Shown here piece after piece: positions 18,296 through 28,091 of a DNA stretch of 64,000 nt. The number at the start of each line of letters is the position of its first letter. Within the stretch, counting starts at the first letter, position 1. The notes under the pieces were generated by a model. It did not search any database, was not told the DNA's origin, and saw only the letters and a program-made list of their open reading frames with translations. A program made the translations under genes and the position numbers. Source of the DNA: Mucilaginibacter sp. (GTDB taxonomy: Bacteria > Bacteroidota > Bacteroidia > Sphingobacteriales > Sphingobacteriaceae); contig JAUCSE010000092.1 in assembly GCA_030445275.1 (NCBI GenBank), positions 62,001 through 126,000 on the forward strand, given 5' to 3'.

Positions 18296-19849
18296 TTACC
18301 TGTGTTTGTCGTTATTCTTTATAGTATTGTTCTTAATAAACAGGAACGACATCAGCGCACCTAAAAAAGCAAGTCCTGCCGATATTTGCATTACCCGGGC
18401 ATAAACATCAATAAAACCGGAGTGGTATAGTTTTTTAATTGCTGTTTGCCCTTCAGTGTTGAAACCTGCTGGTACTTTGGCATCACCCAAATTAGCAGCC
18501 TGTGCCATTACCACCTGTTTTTGTTTCGTATTAAGCGGGATATCCTGTATATGCTGCTGCAGACTGCCCGTAAAAAACAACACCGCTAAAGCCCCCAACA
18601 CCGCGTTAGCAAAAACATTGGCAATACGTGTTAGCGCATTATTTACCCCCGATGCCGTTCCTGAAAAATGATCACTTACAGAACCCATTACCGCTGCCGT
18701 AAGCGGTGCTACTGTAAATGATATACCTGCGCCAAAAACCAGGATACCAGGAAAAAAGCTTGTCCAGTAATCGGCGGGGCCATTGGTTTGTTTTACAAAC
18801 GATAAGATTAACAGGCCTACACCGGCAGCCGCCGGACCGCCGGTCAATAATAACCTGGGGCCATATTTATCAGCAAGACCGCCAGCAAAATGTGCCATGG
18901 AGATCATCAGTATAGTAAAAGGTAAAAAAGTAAGTCCGGATTGTAACTGACTATAACCCTGCACCTGCACCATATTTAGTGACAGGAACAACATTGCCGC
19001 ACCAAGTCCGGCGTACAGGAAGAAAGTGAGCAGGTTTACACCTGTAAAAGTTAGGTTGGCAAATAAATTTAAAGGCATCATGGGATGTTTGCTTTTATTT
19101 TCAATAAAGATAAAAGCCACAAGTAGCAGTAAACCAACACTTAATGAAGTATAAACCTGCCAATTGCTTATACCAACTGCAGGTACCCGCAGAAAGCCAA
19201 AAGTAAGGCCGGCAAGGCCGAGAGCTATGGCTATGGCGCCTTGGAAATCCAGGGCATGATCACTGTCTTCATCGCGGCTTTCCCATACTTTTCGCCATAA
19301 AACAATCAGTGCTATAACGCCTATAGGTACATTAATGAAAAATATATATCGCCACAACCCGGCATCACCAAAAGCTCCTCCCAAAATAGGGCCTCCCAGC
19401 GTAACCACCGTAGTAAAAGCCGACCAGGTACCAATAGCTTTACCTCTTTCTTTTTCGTCAATAGAGGAGGAGATGAGCGATAAGCTACCCGGTATCATCA
19501 ATGCACCACCGATTCCCTGCAACATTCGGAAAACTATTAACAGGGTAACATCCGGAGCAAATCCGCAGGCTGCCGATCCGGTTATAAAAATAAAGATACC
19601 GGTCATAAACACTTTTTTCCGGCCCAGTTTATCGCCTAATGAACCACCAATCATAATAAGCGCGGCCAGCATCAACAGGTAAGCGTTTAATATCCAGAAA
19701 AGATCGGTGCCAGTAGCATTCAGGCTTTTTTGCAATGATGGTAATACCACATTAAGCGCGGTGCCATCAATAAAGGCCATAGCCGATGCCATGATAGATG
19801 AAACCATGATCCACTTACCGGCGGGACTGCGGAGCGCAACTGTTGCCAT
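18296..19849 (-). CDS. MFS drug exporter, DHA2 family (EmrB/QacA type)
   Basis: A 517-residue inner-membrane transporter with about 14 predicted membrane spans. The family motif is seen near the start (AFIDGTALNVVLPSLQ), and motif A appears as GSLGDKLGRKKVFMTG. The gene ends in a charged cytoplasmic tail. DHA2 members export lipophilic drugs, dyes and antiseptics by proton exchange. There is no adjacent EmrA-like adaptor, so it may work alone. It is convergent with the LysR gene with only 3 bases between their stops. Confidence 0.9.
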   Translation of the reverse strand: MATVALRSPAGKWIMVSSIMASAMAFIDGTALNVVLPSLQKSLNATGTDLFWILNAYLLMLAALIMIGGSLGDKLGRKKVFMTGIFIFITGSAACGFAPDVTLLIVFRMLQGIGGALMIPGSLSLISSSIDEKERGKAIGTWSAFTTVVTLGGPILGGAFGDAGLWRYIFFINVPIGVIALIVLWRKVWESRDEDSDHALDFQGAIAIALGLAGLTFGFLRVPAVGISNWQVYTSLSVGLLLLVAFIFIENKSKHPMMPLNLFANLTFTGVNLLTFFLYAGLGAAMLFLSLNMVQVQGYSQLQSGLTFLPFTILMISMAHFAGGLADKYGPRLLLTGGPAAAGVGLLILSFVKQTNGPADYWTSFFPGILVFGAGISFTVAPLTAAVMGSVSDHFSGTASGVNNALTRIANVFANAVLGALAVLFFTGSLQQHIQDIPLNTKQKQVVMAQAANLGDAKVPAGFNTEGQTAIKKLYHSGFIDVYARVMQISAGLAFLGALMSFLFIKNNTIKNNDKHR

Positions 19850-19985
19850 AACATAGGTTATATGTGTAAATGTAGCAAAGCTTATTTATAATAAACGAGG
19901 TTGAATTTAATAAATTGGCTAAAACTATAGCATAACAGTCCGTTGTTTTTATAAATTTGAAAGGCTGGTAAATAGACTCTATTAA

Positions 19986-22559
19986 ATGATCATTATAAAA
20001 AAACTGATAATAGCAACAGTATTGTTAATTGCACCTTTCTATACAATTTCAAGCTATGCACAAGATAAAAAGCTCCTGGTTGAGCCTGGAGTATCATTGA
20101 CGCTGGCTAAACATAGGCGGGCGGTAATCAGCGATCTGCAATACAAACTTGATCTGGATATTCCTGCCGATAAAACCACAGGTATTGAAGCTTCGGAAGC
20201 TATAAGTTTTGTTTTAAAATCGGTGAACGAGCCTTTACAGCTCGATCTTAAACGAAACGCAAATGATGTTCATGAAATGCAGGTAAACAATAAAAAGATA
20301 CCTGTAAAACTAATAGAAGAGCATTTGATTATAGCCCCGGAATATTTGCATACCGGGAAAAATAATATCTCGCTTCAATTCACCACCGGTGATCAGTCGC
20401 TGAACCGCAATGATGACTATCTGTACGCCTTATTTGTACCCGACAGAGCGCGTACGGTTTTTGCCTGTTTTGATCAGCCTGATCTGAAAGCCACTTACTT
20501 ATTATCGCTCAGCGTACCCACCGGCTGGAAGGTACTGGCTAATGCCAGCATCGCCGACTCGGTACAACTTGACCAAAAAACCAAATACAGGTTTAACGCA
20601 TCAGACAAACTGAGCACTTACTTATTCTCCTTCGCAGCGGGGAAATTCACCTCCGCAAAACAAATGATTGATAACAAACCGGCAGAGTTTTTATATCGCG
20701 AAACCGATACAGTTAAAATTAAATTAAGCGTCGATTCGGTCTTTATAGCTCACAGAAATGCAATCAGTTTTCTGCAACAATGGACAGATATCCCTTTCCC
20801 ATTTAAAAAGATAGGTTTTGTGGCCATTCCTGATTTTCAGTTTGGCGGTATGGAGCATCCCGGCGAGGTGCAGTATAAGGCATCGGCTGTATTTTTAGAT
20901 GGTGGGGCAACAAAGGATATGATCATTTCCCGCTCAAATCTGTTATCGCACGAAACAGCGCATATGTGGTTTGGCGATATGGTGACCATGGAATGGTTTA
21001 ATGATGTATGGATGAAAGAAGTGTTCGCCAATTTTATGGCTGATAAGATAACCGAAAAGCTGATGGGGGCTGAAACATTTGGTCTTAAATTTTTGCAGGA
21101 CCATTATCCGGCAGCTTATGGTGTAGACCGGACGCTAGGAGCAAACCCGATCAGGCAGGATCTTGATAATTTAAAAGATGCCGGTTCCATGTATGGCAAT
21201 ATCATCTATCATAAAGCTCCCATTATGATGCGGCAATTGGAATTGTTAATGGGCAAGGAGAAATTTAAAGAGGGGATAAGGGAGTATCTAAAAAAATATG
21301 CCTACAGCAATGCTACCTGGAACGACCTGATAGCTATACTGAGCAAATACACCGCGACAGATCTGTACAACTGGAATAAGGTTTGGGTAAACCAAACCGG
21401 CCGCCCCGTATTTGATTATGATGTCAGTTACGTAGCCAATAAGATCAGCAAATTTACGATAAGTCAGCGCCCTGAATTTGGCCCTAAACGGATATGGCCG
21501 CAGGCCTTTGACATTACCCTGGTTTACAGAACATACCGTAAAAACATTGCCGTGAATATGAAAACAGCTGTTATGGATTTAAAGGAAGCAACCGGACTTG
21601 ATAAACCTTTATATATTATTTTTAACTCCAATGGGATAGGTTATGGTTTATTCCCAGTTGATAAAAACGGTAAAGATGATTTGTTTAAAATCTCCGATCC
21701 ATTACAAAGAGCATCCTTGTATATCACCGCTTATGAAAATATGCTCGGTAGCAGATATTTTAAGCCCGAAGAACTATTGACAATTTTAAAGGGAGGCTTA
21801 GCTTTAGAAAAAGATGAAACCAATTTAAGGTTATTAACGGGCTATATCAATTCTATTTATTGGGAATTTATTTCGCCGGTTATCCGCGACCGGCTAGCGC
21901 CTGAATTAGAAAATAGTTTGTGGACGGCAATGGAGCAACAGGACAAGCCTAACAATAAAAAAGTACTTTTCAGGTCGTACCAGGATATTTATAGGAGTAA
22001 GGCAGCTAATAGCACCATTTATTCCATCTGGCAGCATCAGAAACCACCGGTTGGTGTAAAATTTACTGAAGATGATTATACCTCTCTCGCGCTTACTATT
22101 GCGCTAAAAAGTGATACCTTAACCCATGTTTTGAAACAGCAGGAAGAGCGCATTACCAATACCGACAGGAAAAAGAGACTGGAGTTTTTAATGCCCGCTT
22201 TATCATTAAATGAACAGGAACGGGATCAGTTCTTCGCCAGCTTACAGGACCGTAAAAACAGGCAAAAGGAGGCGTGGGTTACAACCGCATTATTCTACTT
22301 GCATCATCCTTTAAGGCAAAAAACATCTGAAAAATACCTGGCCAAAAGTTTGGATATGGTAGAGGAGATCCAGAAAACAGGGGATATATTTTTTCCACAA
22401 TCATGGTTGCAGGCTATTTTTGGATATTACCAGGATAAACAGGCAGAAGCAGTGGTTGATAACTTTTTAAACAACCATCAAGATTACAATCCGAAGTTAA
22501 GAGCCAAAATACTACAGAGTACCGACAATTTACTTAGAGCTCAAAAATTGGTACGTTAA
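19986..22559 (+). CDS. M1-family zinc aminopeptidase, secreted
   Basis: An 857-residue peptidase of the M1 family, which removes N-terminal residues from peptides. It has a signal peptide (ending near SSYAQ, residue 25), an N-terminal beta-saddle domain, the substrate-binding GGMEHPGE exopeptidase motif (family form GxMEN), and the zinc site H322-E323-x-x-H326 with the third ligand E345 in KEVFANFM. The C-terminal third is helical. Location in the periplasm is expected. The stop is followed by a convergent DUF6194 gene. Confidence 0.93.
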   Translation: MIIIKKLIIATVLLIAPFYTISSYAQDKKLLVEPGVSLTLAKHRRAVISDLQYKLDLDIPADKTTGIEASEAISFVLKSVNEPLQLDLKRNANDVHEMQVNNKKIPVKLIEEHLIIAPEYLHTGKNNISLQFTTGDQSLNRNDDYLYALFVPDRARTVFACFDQPDLKATYLLSLSVPTGWKVLANASIADSVQLDQKTKYRFNASDKLSTYLFSFAAGKFTSAKQMIDNKPAEFLYRETDTVKIKLSVDSVFIAHRNAISFLQQWTDIPFPFKKIGFVAIPDFQFGGMEHPGEVQYKASAVFLDGGATKDMIISRSNLLSHETAHMWFGDMVTMEWFNDVWMKEVFANFMADKITEKLMGAETFGLKFLQDHYPAAYGVDRTLGANPIRQDLDNLKDAGSMYGNIIYHKAPIMMRQLELLMGKEKFKEGIREYLKKYAYSNATWNDLIAILSKYTATDLYNWNKVWVNQTGRPVFDYDVSYVANKISKFTISQRPEFGPKRIWPQAFDITLVYRTYRKNIAVNMKTAVMDLKEATGLDKPLYIIFNSNGIGYGLFPVDKNGKDDLFKISDPLQRASLYITAYENMLGSRYFKPEELLTILKGGLALEKDETNLRLLTGYINSIYWEFISPVIRDRLAPELENSLWTAMEQQDKPNNKKVLFRSYQDIYRSKAANSTIYSIWQHQKPPVGVKFTEDDYTSLALTIALKSDTLTHVLKQQEERITNTDRKKRLEFLMPALSLNEQERDQFFASLQDRKNRQKEAWVTTALFYLHHPLRQKTSEKYLAKSLDMVEEIQKTGDIFFPQSWLQAIFGYYQDKQAEAVVDNFLNNHQDYNPKLRAKILQSTDNLLRAQKLVR

Positions 22560-22576
22560 TAGGCGGTTCGGTTGGA

Positions 22577-23017
22577 CTATTTGGCCGTGGCGCGTCTGAC
22601 ATATTTTTTAACCGACATATCATAAGCTTCGGCGAGTAATTCTTTTACCTTTTCGGTTGTGGTTTCGCCAGGGTTAAGTACACAGCACCAGTACATTTTG
22701 CCGTATACCGGGTGTGGCATTAGTTTATCAAATTCTGTAAAATCATAGTTATTGTCTGTTGACGAATCTTCTGTATCAAAGACGGATCTGAAAGTATCCT
22801 TACTAAGACCAATGTTTAATCGAAAAACCGATGAGCGGTTCAAGTTTGAAACATTATCATAATTATCACTGGTTACTAAAGTAATGAACGGAAACCGGTG
22901 ATCAGACTGAACCTGTTGTTCCGGATCATAAAAAAAGAAATAATCGCCTGAAGATTCAACAACTTCTACATCATTAAAAGTATCGGTGATGTATTCAATA
23001 ACTGCTGCCTGATTCAT
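22577..23017 (-). CDS. DUF6194-family protein
   Basis: A 146-residue protein starting at ATG 23017 (MNQAAVIEYITDTF); an upstream TTG would add seven residues without reason. The pattern FFFYDPE...RFPFITLVTSDNYDNVSNLNRSSVFRLNIGLSKDTF is characteristic of DUF6194, a family of unknown function related in shape to MmcQ/YjbR-like proteins. It appears to be cytoplasmic. Confidence 0.75.
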   Translation of the reverse strand: MNQAAVIEYITDTFNDVEVVESSGDYFFFYDPEQQVQSDHRFPFITLVTSDNYDNVSNLNRSSVFRLNIGLSKDTFRSVFDTEDSSTDNNYDFTEFDKLMPHPVYGKMYWCCVLNPGETTTEKVKELLAEAYDMSVKKYVRRATAK

Positions 23018-23131
23018 AAGTATAATAGTTGAGGACAACTAAATTAGAGAACATGTTTTGTAACTGCAAGAGCTTTTTATTATATTCAAGCAATACTGGT
23101 AGCTTACGACTCACCTAAAACAATTAAAATA

Positions 23132-23548
23132 ATGACCGGATACTCTGGCACCCCTCTCGCAAAAAAACTGGGTATCAAGCCTGGGTTTAAAGTTAGACTG
23201 GTTAATCCCCCCGTTTATTATATGCAGTTGTTTACCGATATGCCGGCTGAAGTGTATTTTGAGGATGATGAAGGATCAGAAAAAGATTTTATTCACTTCT
23301 TTACTGTTCATAAAGATGAATTTTTAGCCATGCTTCCTATACTTAAAACACAAATTAAGCCCAATGGGATGATATGGGTTTCGTGGCCAAAAAAGGCATC
23401 AAAGGTGATTACTGATGTAACAGAAGATATTATACGTAATTATGCACTTGAAACAGGCTTGGTAGATATTAAGATTTGTGCCGTTGACGAAACATGGTCG
23501 GGCTTAAAATTGGTGGTCCCCGTAAAAGACAGAGAACCATCAGCTTAG
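23132..23548 (+). CDS. DUF3052-family protein
   Basis: A 138-residue protein beginning MTGYSGTPLAKKLGIKPG, the hallmark of the DUF3052 family, and containing GMIWVSWPKKASK. The function is unknown; members are widespread in soil bacteria. It is 93 bases upstream of the OsmC gene on the same strand and may be co-transcribed. Confidence 0.85.
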   Translation: MTGYSGTPLAKKLGIKPGFKVRLVNPPVYYMQLFTDMPAEVYFEDDEGSEKDFIHFFTVHKDEFLAMLPILKTQIKPNGMIWVSWPKKASKVITDVTEDIIRNYALETGLVDIKICAVDETWSGLKLVVPVKDREPSA

Positions 23549-23641
23549 GATCATATTTTTATTAAAAGCAACATAAAGCGTACTATTCTGCTTTATTAAG
23601 CGCATACAAATACATAACTTAGCACTTACAATATATTCAAT

Positions 23642-24073
23642 ATGCCTAATAGAATAGAACTTAAACGTATACATGGTGATTTCGGATTTGAAGCGGTTGA
23701 TGCCAATGGCCACACCGTAAAAATGGATAGCAGCCCGGAAAGTGGTGGCGAAGATTTTGGTGTACGCCCAATGCAAATACTTTTGATGGGTTTGGCCGGA
23801 TGTTCAGCCATTGATGTGATCAGCATCCTTAAAAAACAACGTCAGGAAGTGAAGGACTATAAAATGGTTGTTAATGGTGAACGCGAAGCCGGAAAAGAAC
23901 CCTCTTTATGGCAGGATATAGAAGTTGAATTTCATTTATATGGGGATATTGATGAGGATAAAGCTGCACGGGCGGTTGAACTTTCATTAAATAAATATTG
24001 CTCTGTTGCTGCAACCCTGGGTAAAGCCGGTGCAGAAATAAAATCAAAAGTTTTTGTACATCCTGCTTCATAG
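23642..24073 (+). CDS. OsmC-family peroxide reductase-like protein
   Basis: A 143-residue protein of the OsmC/Ohr fold, with the long-helix motif GLAGCSAIDVISILKKQRQ that carries the first redox Cys and the later KYCSVAATL that carries the second. Two-Cys OsmC proteins reduce organic hydroperoxides in the cytoplasm; the subgroup here resembles YhfA/OsmC-like proteins of less certain activity. It is followed after 21 bases by the DinB/maleylpyruvate-isomerase-like gene, probably in one transcript. Confidence 0.88.
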   Translation: MPNRIELKRIHGDFGFEAVDANGHTVKMDSSPESGGEDFGVRPMQILLMGLAGCSAIDVISILKKQRQEVKDYKMVVNGEREAGKEPSLWQDIEVEFHLYGDIDEDKAARAVELSLNKYCSVAATLGKAGAEIKSKVFVHPAS

Positions 24074-24094
24074 CAGTGAAATAGCCTTAATGAT

Positions 24095-24934
24095 ATGATA
24101 GAGAGTGATGTACCCATAAAAACAATACATCTCTTTCCTATTCTGAATAAGCTGCTAATTGAGTTGCTTAACTCATTATCGCCCGAAGATTGGGAAAAGC
24201 CAACCTTGGCAAGATTATGGACTGTGAAGGATATTGCAGCGCATCTTTTGGATGGGAACATGCGTACCATATCATTCAATCAACAATTTACCAGCGAAAT
24301 CCCACCCACTATTAATAGCTATCAGGACCTTGTCAATTATCTGAATGAGCTTAATGCAACATGGATAAATGCCATGAAAAGGGTAAGTCCGGCTTTGCTT
24401 ACACATTTATTAGAGATAACCGGTAAGCCATATGCCGAACATATGGCGGCGTTACACCCTTTCGCCACAGCTAGATATTCAGTAGCCTGGGCAGGAGAGG
24501 AGCAGTCAGAAAATTGGTTTCATATTGCCAGGGAGTATACAGAAAAATGGCACCATCAGCAACAAATACGCGAAGCTGTAAACAAACAGGGGATAATGAC
24601 CCGTGAGTTATTTTATCCCTGTATAGCTACTTTTATGCAGGCTTTACCTTATACCTATCGTAATGTAAAGGCAGAGGAAGGTACCTTGATCAAAATAACC
24701 ATTTTGGGTGAAGCGGGTGGAAACTGGTATCTGCAAAAAAACCTGAATAATTGGACTTTAACAACAACAATTAGCAGTAAATCTGTAAACTGTGCGGTAG
24801 ATATCAACCCGGATATTGCCTGGAAATTTTTCACAAAAGGCATAAGCCCAGATATTGCTTTGCAAAACTCAACACTGAGTGGCGATATCAAACTCGGCGA
24901 AAAACTGTTTGAGGCGGTGGCAGTTATAGCTTGA
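24095..24934 (+). CDS. Maleylpyruvate-isomerase-like (DinB-fold) protein
   Basis: A 279-residue protein. The N-terminal DinB-like four-helix domain is shown by LARLWTVKDIAAHLLDGNMRTI, with the metal-binding His in AAHLLDG and a later EKWHHQQQI pair. The C-terminal domain (SCP2-like shape, DIAWKFFTKGISPDIALQNSTLSGD) matches the mycothiol-dependent maleylpyruvate isomerase family. Bacteroidota lack mycothiol, so the thiol cofactor must differ, perhaps bacillithiol (inference). Confidence 0.75.
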   Translation: MIESDVPIKTIHLFPILNKLLIELLNSLSPEDWEKPTLARLWTVKDIAAHLLDGNMRTISFNQQFTSEIPPTINSYQDLVNYLNELNATWINAMKRVSPALLTHLLEITGKPYAEHMAALHPFATARYSVAWAGEEQSENWFHIAREYTEKWHHQQQIREAVNKQGIMTRELFYPCIATFMQALPYTYRNVKAEEGTLIKITILGEAGGNWYLQKNLNNWTLTTTISSKSVNCAVDINPDIAWKFFTKGISPDIALQNSTLSGDIKLGEKLFEAVAVIA

Positions 24935-25432
24935 TAATAAAATATTGATATATTATTTTATTACTTAGATGTTTAATATCGCGTAGCAATATTTCAAATT
25001 TCTGCTTAAATAAAAGTAAAATAAATCGATTAAAAACCTCCTAGAGTATCTGAATTTCATTAAAAATTCATCTTTATCTATTCTTTAATGGAATATATTA
25101 TACTTATAGTTAATTATTGTATAGGTTAAAAAATATTCAAAATAATCTTTTTTAATACAAACTGTACTATTTTTGACTCATCAACTATTAAGTACAAAAA
25201 GTTAATATTAAGTATACATTACTCCGTTTAAACACGGATATTTCCATCATTAAGCAACATCGCTTAAATGATGCTCTATCAGTTAATTATACTTATTTTT
25301 TCGAAGTAAAACTTTGTGTATTTACCGAAAATTTCACGTACCTGAACTCAATAATTAAATTCAGATGGCATTAATGTTGCCTGTTAGGGTTATGGTTTAC
25401 TGAACAATAAACCTATAATTAAACACAACGAT
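24935..25432. other. 498-base AT-rich intergenic region
   Basis: No gene is seen. A hairpin-forming repeat ATCATTAAGC / GCTTAAATGAT lies at 25246-25272. The OmpA promoter is probably in the last 120 bases, near AAACTTTG (25309-25316), but it lacks a clear -33 box. Confidence 0.5.
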
Positions 25433-26806
25433 ATGAAATCAAATTTAAAAAAGGCTACGCTACTCCTAACAGGACTTATGGTAGGTGGTAAATTATTTGC
25501 TCAAACACCAGACAGTACGTCCTTAGGAGCCGATTATGTAAAACCATTTTCAAGTAATGCACTGCGTACTTGGTCTGTAGGTGTTAACGGTGGCCTGCTA
25601 ACTCCTTACACTATTTTTGGAAGAAACAACAGACAGGATTTTACCAAGGCTACAGAACAAGTTGGATATGGTTTTTACATTAAAAATCAAATATTACCAT
25701 CATTAGGTATACAGGCTGATTTCCTGAGAGGTAAAGTAAAAGGCGAAAACAGCCAAACAAGTGCTAATGGTACGGTTTACACCCAGTTCTCTACCAACCT
25801 TAATTGGTCGGCAGCATTGAGCGCTAACATTACCTTAGCCAATATTAACTGGAGCTATGACAAACCATTTGTACAGCCTTATTTAACGCTAGGTTTTGGT
25901 ACCATGAACTATACGCCTAAGATCACTCCTCCGGGTGGTCAGGAAACCAACTTCAGAACCACCGGTGGTAAAAGCTCAATTAATGAAGTTTTTATACCGA
26001 TAGGACTTGGTTTGAAATTTGACATTGCTCCGGGTATAAACCTTGATTTAGGTTACCAGGTTAATTTTGTTCAATCTGATAACTTTGATGGTTACAACTA
26101 CGGATCAACTAATGACCGGTTTTCTTATGCACATATTGGTTTAGAGTTTGCTTTGGGTAGTAGTAAAAAACCACAAATGGCAACACATAATCCTGTATCA
26201 TCAATGCGTAAGGAATACTTATGGGAAAATCAACAAACAAAAACTTTATTACAACAAGAAATCGACGCAGAAAAAGCTAAAAACAACCAGTTAAGAAATG
26301 ATTTGAACACTACTAATGCAAATTTGGCTAAATTAACAACAGACAGCGATGGTGACGGAGTTGTTGATGTTAATGATAAGTGCCCAGACACTCCTCCAAA
26401 TACAAAAGTAGATGGTTCAGGTTGCCCGCTTGCTAAACCAGTTATCTATGTAACTGAAGAAGACAGGAAAGTTGTTAAAGACGCGATCAAAAACCTGGAA
26501 TTTGATTTAGGTAAATCAACTATCCGTGCGCACTCTTTACCAAGCTTAGACAGGGTTGCTTCATTACTTGTAGAGAAAAACTTTAGCTTGAAATTAGCAG
26601 GACATACTGATAACACTGGTTCAAAAGATCTGAACATGCGTTTATCAAAAGACCGTGCAGAGTCAATCAAATCTTACTTAGTGAGTAAAGGCGCTAATGC
26701 ATCACGTATTGAAGCTACCGGTTATGGTCAAAACCAACCTATTGCAACTAACAAAACTGCAGCAGGTCGCCAAGCTAACCGTAGGGTTGAATTCACTTTA
26801 TATTAA
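25433..26806 (+). CDS. OmpA-family outer-membrane protein
   Basis: A 457-residue protein with a signal peptide (to about residue 24, KLFAQ), an N-terminal beta-barrel (about 40-245), a coiled-coil-like linker, a thrombospondin type 3 repeat (DSDGDGVVDVNDKCPDTPPN) that binds calcium, and a C-terminal OmpA domain from about residue 345. The peptidoglycan-binding signature is present as LAGHTDNTGSKDLNMRLSKDRAESI. It anchors the outer membrane to the wall. It stands alone with a good terminator after it. Confidence 0.93.
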   Translation: MKSNLKKATLLLTGLMVGGKLFAQTPDSTSLGADYVKPFSSNALRTWSVGVNGGLLTPYTIFGRNNRQDFTKATEQVGYGFYIKNQILPSLGIQADFLRGKVKGENSQTSANGTVYTQFSTNLNWSAALSANITLANINWSYDKPFVQPYLTLGFGTMNYTPKITPPGGQETNFRTTGGKSSINEVFIPIGLGLKFDIAPGINLDLGYQVNFVQSDNFDGYNYGSTNDRFSYAHIGLEFALGSSKKPQMATHNPVSSMRKEYLWENQQTKTLLQQEIDAEKAKNNQLRNDLNTTNANLAKLTTDSDGDGVVDVNDKCPDTPPNTKVDGSGCPLAKPVIYVTEEDRKVVKDAIKNLEFDLGKSTIRAHSLPSLDRVASLLVEKNFSLKLAGHTDNTGSKDLNMRLSKDRAESIKSYLVSKGANASRIEATGYGQNQPIATNKTAAGRQANRRVEFTLY

Positions 26807-26841
26807 TAGTTGAATTTCCTGAAGGAAAAACTGTAAATAAG

Positions 26842-26870
26842 AAAAGCCGCTCAAATTGAGCGGCTTTTTT
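26842..26870 (+). terminator. Terminator of the OmpA gene
   Basis: AAAAGCCGCTCAA / TTGAGCGGCTTTT, a perfect stem with a very small loop, is followed by a T-run. Confidence 0.93.
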
Positions 26871-26886
26871 GTTTACCTGTTTATAC

Positions 26887-26967
26887 TGTCATGCTGAACG
26901 TAGTGAAGCATCTATTATACGATAAGCAGAGTCACGAATAGATCCTTCGTTCCTCAGGATAACAAGA
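26887..26967. repeat. REP-like imperfect palindrome (TGTCATGCTGAACG type)
   Basis: The left arm TGTCATGCTGAACG...GAAGCATCT and right arm AGATCCTTCGTTCCTCAGGATAACA are mutually complementary with several mismatches. This resembles a common intergenic repeat of the Sphingobacteriaceae, here degenerate. Confidence 0.55.
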
Positions 26968-26974
26968 GGATGAG

Positions 26975-27358
26975 TTATTCTCCCTCAAAAAACTCAGCTA
27001 AAGCACCAAAGTAACTGTTATTCCAACCCTCAACCATATCATCAAAATCAGCATCGGGTATATTGGTATGCCTTAATTCAACAGATGAACCGCCTTTATC
27101 AGCATGAAGCTTAATGGTTACGATAGAATTATCAGACTGACCATCAAAGTACCATTGCTGTACAATTTTTTTACCTGGTTCAAATTCCAGGTTTTTGCCA
27201 GTAATGCTGCCTTCCCACATAGAGAATTCCGAACCTGGTTCAGTCGACATTTCGGCAACCTCACCCGTCCATAGTTCCATGGTAATTGGATTAGTTAGGG
27301 CCATGTAAATTTCATCGGGCGTAGCCGGTATGCTGTAATATTTTTTATAATCTTTCAC
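26975..27358 (-). CDS. SRPBCC/AHSA1-like domain protein
   Basis: A 127-residue single START-like (SRPBCC) domain: YSIPATPDEIYMALTNPITMELWTGEVAEMSTEPGSEFSMWEGSITGKNLEFEPGKKI. This is the AHSA1 (Hsp90 ATPase activator homologue) group, which binds hydrophobic ligands in a deep pocket; roles in bacteria are mostly unknown. It lies 36 bases downstream of the acetate carrier on the same strand, so they may share a transcript. Confidence 0.85.
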   Translation of the reverse strand: MKDYKKYYSIPATPDEIYMALTNPITMELWTGEVAEMSTEPGSEFSMWEGSITGKNLEFEPGKKIVQQWYFDGQSDNSIVTIKLHADKGGSSVELRHTNIPDADFDDMVEGWNNSYFGALAEFFEGE

Positions 27359-27394
27359 CGGCGCAATTTAGCAGAATTAATTTTAGCTTTTAAA

Positions 27395-27985
27395 TTAAAC
27401 CTTAACGGGGCCGATAGGCAATACAACACGGCCATAAACCTCATTCAATACATTGGCTATACCTGTATATATGGCTGATGCACCGCAAATTATGCCTTCG
27501 TACCCGGCTAAATGCTTGATACTGGTATTTCCTGTAGCATCGCCAACTACCAATAAAAGGAATAGTATAGTTAAAGAGCCAAACACAAACTGAAGTGCAC
27601 GGTTTAGCCTTAAGGTACCAAAAAACAGTAATAAGGTAAATATGCCCCAGATACCCAAATAAGCACACATAGCACCCTCAGATGCGGCAGCTCCCCAACC
27701 CAGTTTAGGAAATACAATTAAGCCTACTAATGACAGCCAGAAAAAACCATATGAGGTAAAGGCGGTTAACCCAAATGTATTATTCTTTTTGGCCTCAATA
27801 ACACCAGCAATAACCTGTGCCAGGCCGCCATAAAATATGCCCATGGCCAGTATCATCGTATTCATTTCAAAAAAGCCTGCATTATGGATGTTTAGTAATA
27901 CAGTGGTCATACCAAAAGCGCAAAGTCCAAGAGGGGCTGGGTTGGCAATGCCATCAGAGGCAGGTACGGGTGTTGTAGGGATCAT
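27395..27985 (-). CDS. Acetate uptake transporter, AceTr/SatP family (GPR1/FUN34/YaaH)
   Basis: A 196-residue inner-membrane protein with six predicted membrane spans. The ATG at 27985 is preferred because it puts the family signature NPAPLGL at residues 15-21, close to the N-terminus as usual; an upstream start would add an unrelated tail. The family imports acetate and succinate with protons. The charged break between spans 2 and 3 (EAKKN) is typical. It lies divergently from gpmA. Confidence 0.9.
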   Translation of the reverse strand: MIPTTPVPASDGIANPAPLGLCAFGMTTVLLNIHNAGFFEMNTMILAMGIFYGGLAQVIAGVIEAKKNNTFGLTAFTSYGFFWLSLVGLIVFPKLGWGAAASEGAMCAYLGIWGIFTLLLFFGTLRLNRALQFVFGSLTILFLLLVVGDATGNTSIKHLAGYEGIICGASAIYTGIANVLNEVYGRVVLPIGPVKV

Positions 27986-28067
27986 AAGAGGTTGAAGTTT
28001 TAATTGGTTTATACGGCAATCTAAGAGATTTATAACTATTAAACAATTTTTTTTACAACTCAACGGT

Positions 28068-28075
28068 TACTTTTG
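28068..28075 (+). promoter_or_regulatory. Promoter -7 box of gpmA
   Basis: TACTTTTG fits TAnnTTTG exactly and gives a leader of under 20 bases. The -33 box about 20 bases upstream is only a T-run. Confidence 0.5.
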
Positions 28076-28091
28076 CGTTAAGTAAATACCT

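Noticed and set aside
23540..23776. Minus-strand frame between the DUF3052 and OsmC genes
   Set aside because: It overlaps the OsmC gene start antisense and shows no domain.
27986..28063. N-terminal extension of the acetate carrier
   Set aside because: The extra 26 residues lack membrane character and move the NPAPLGL motif away from the N-terminus.
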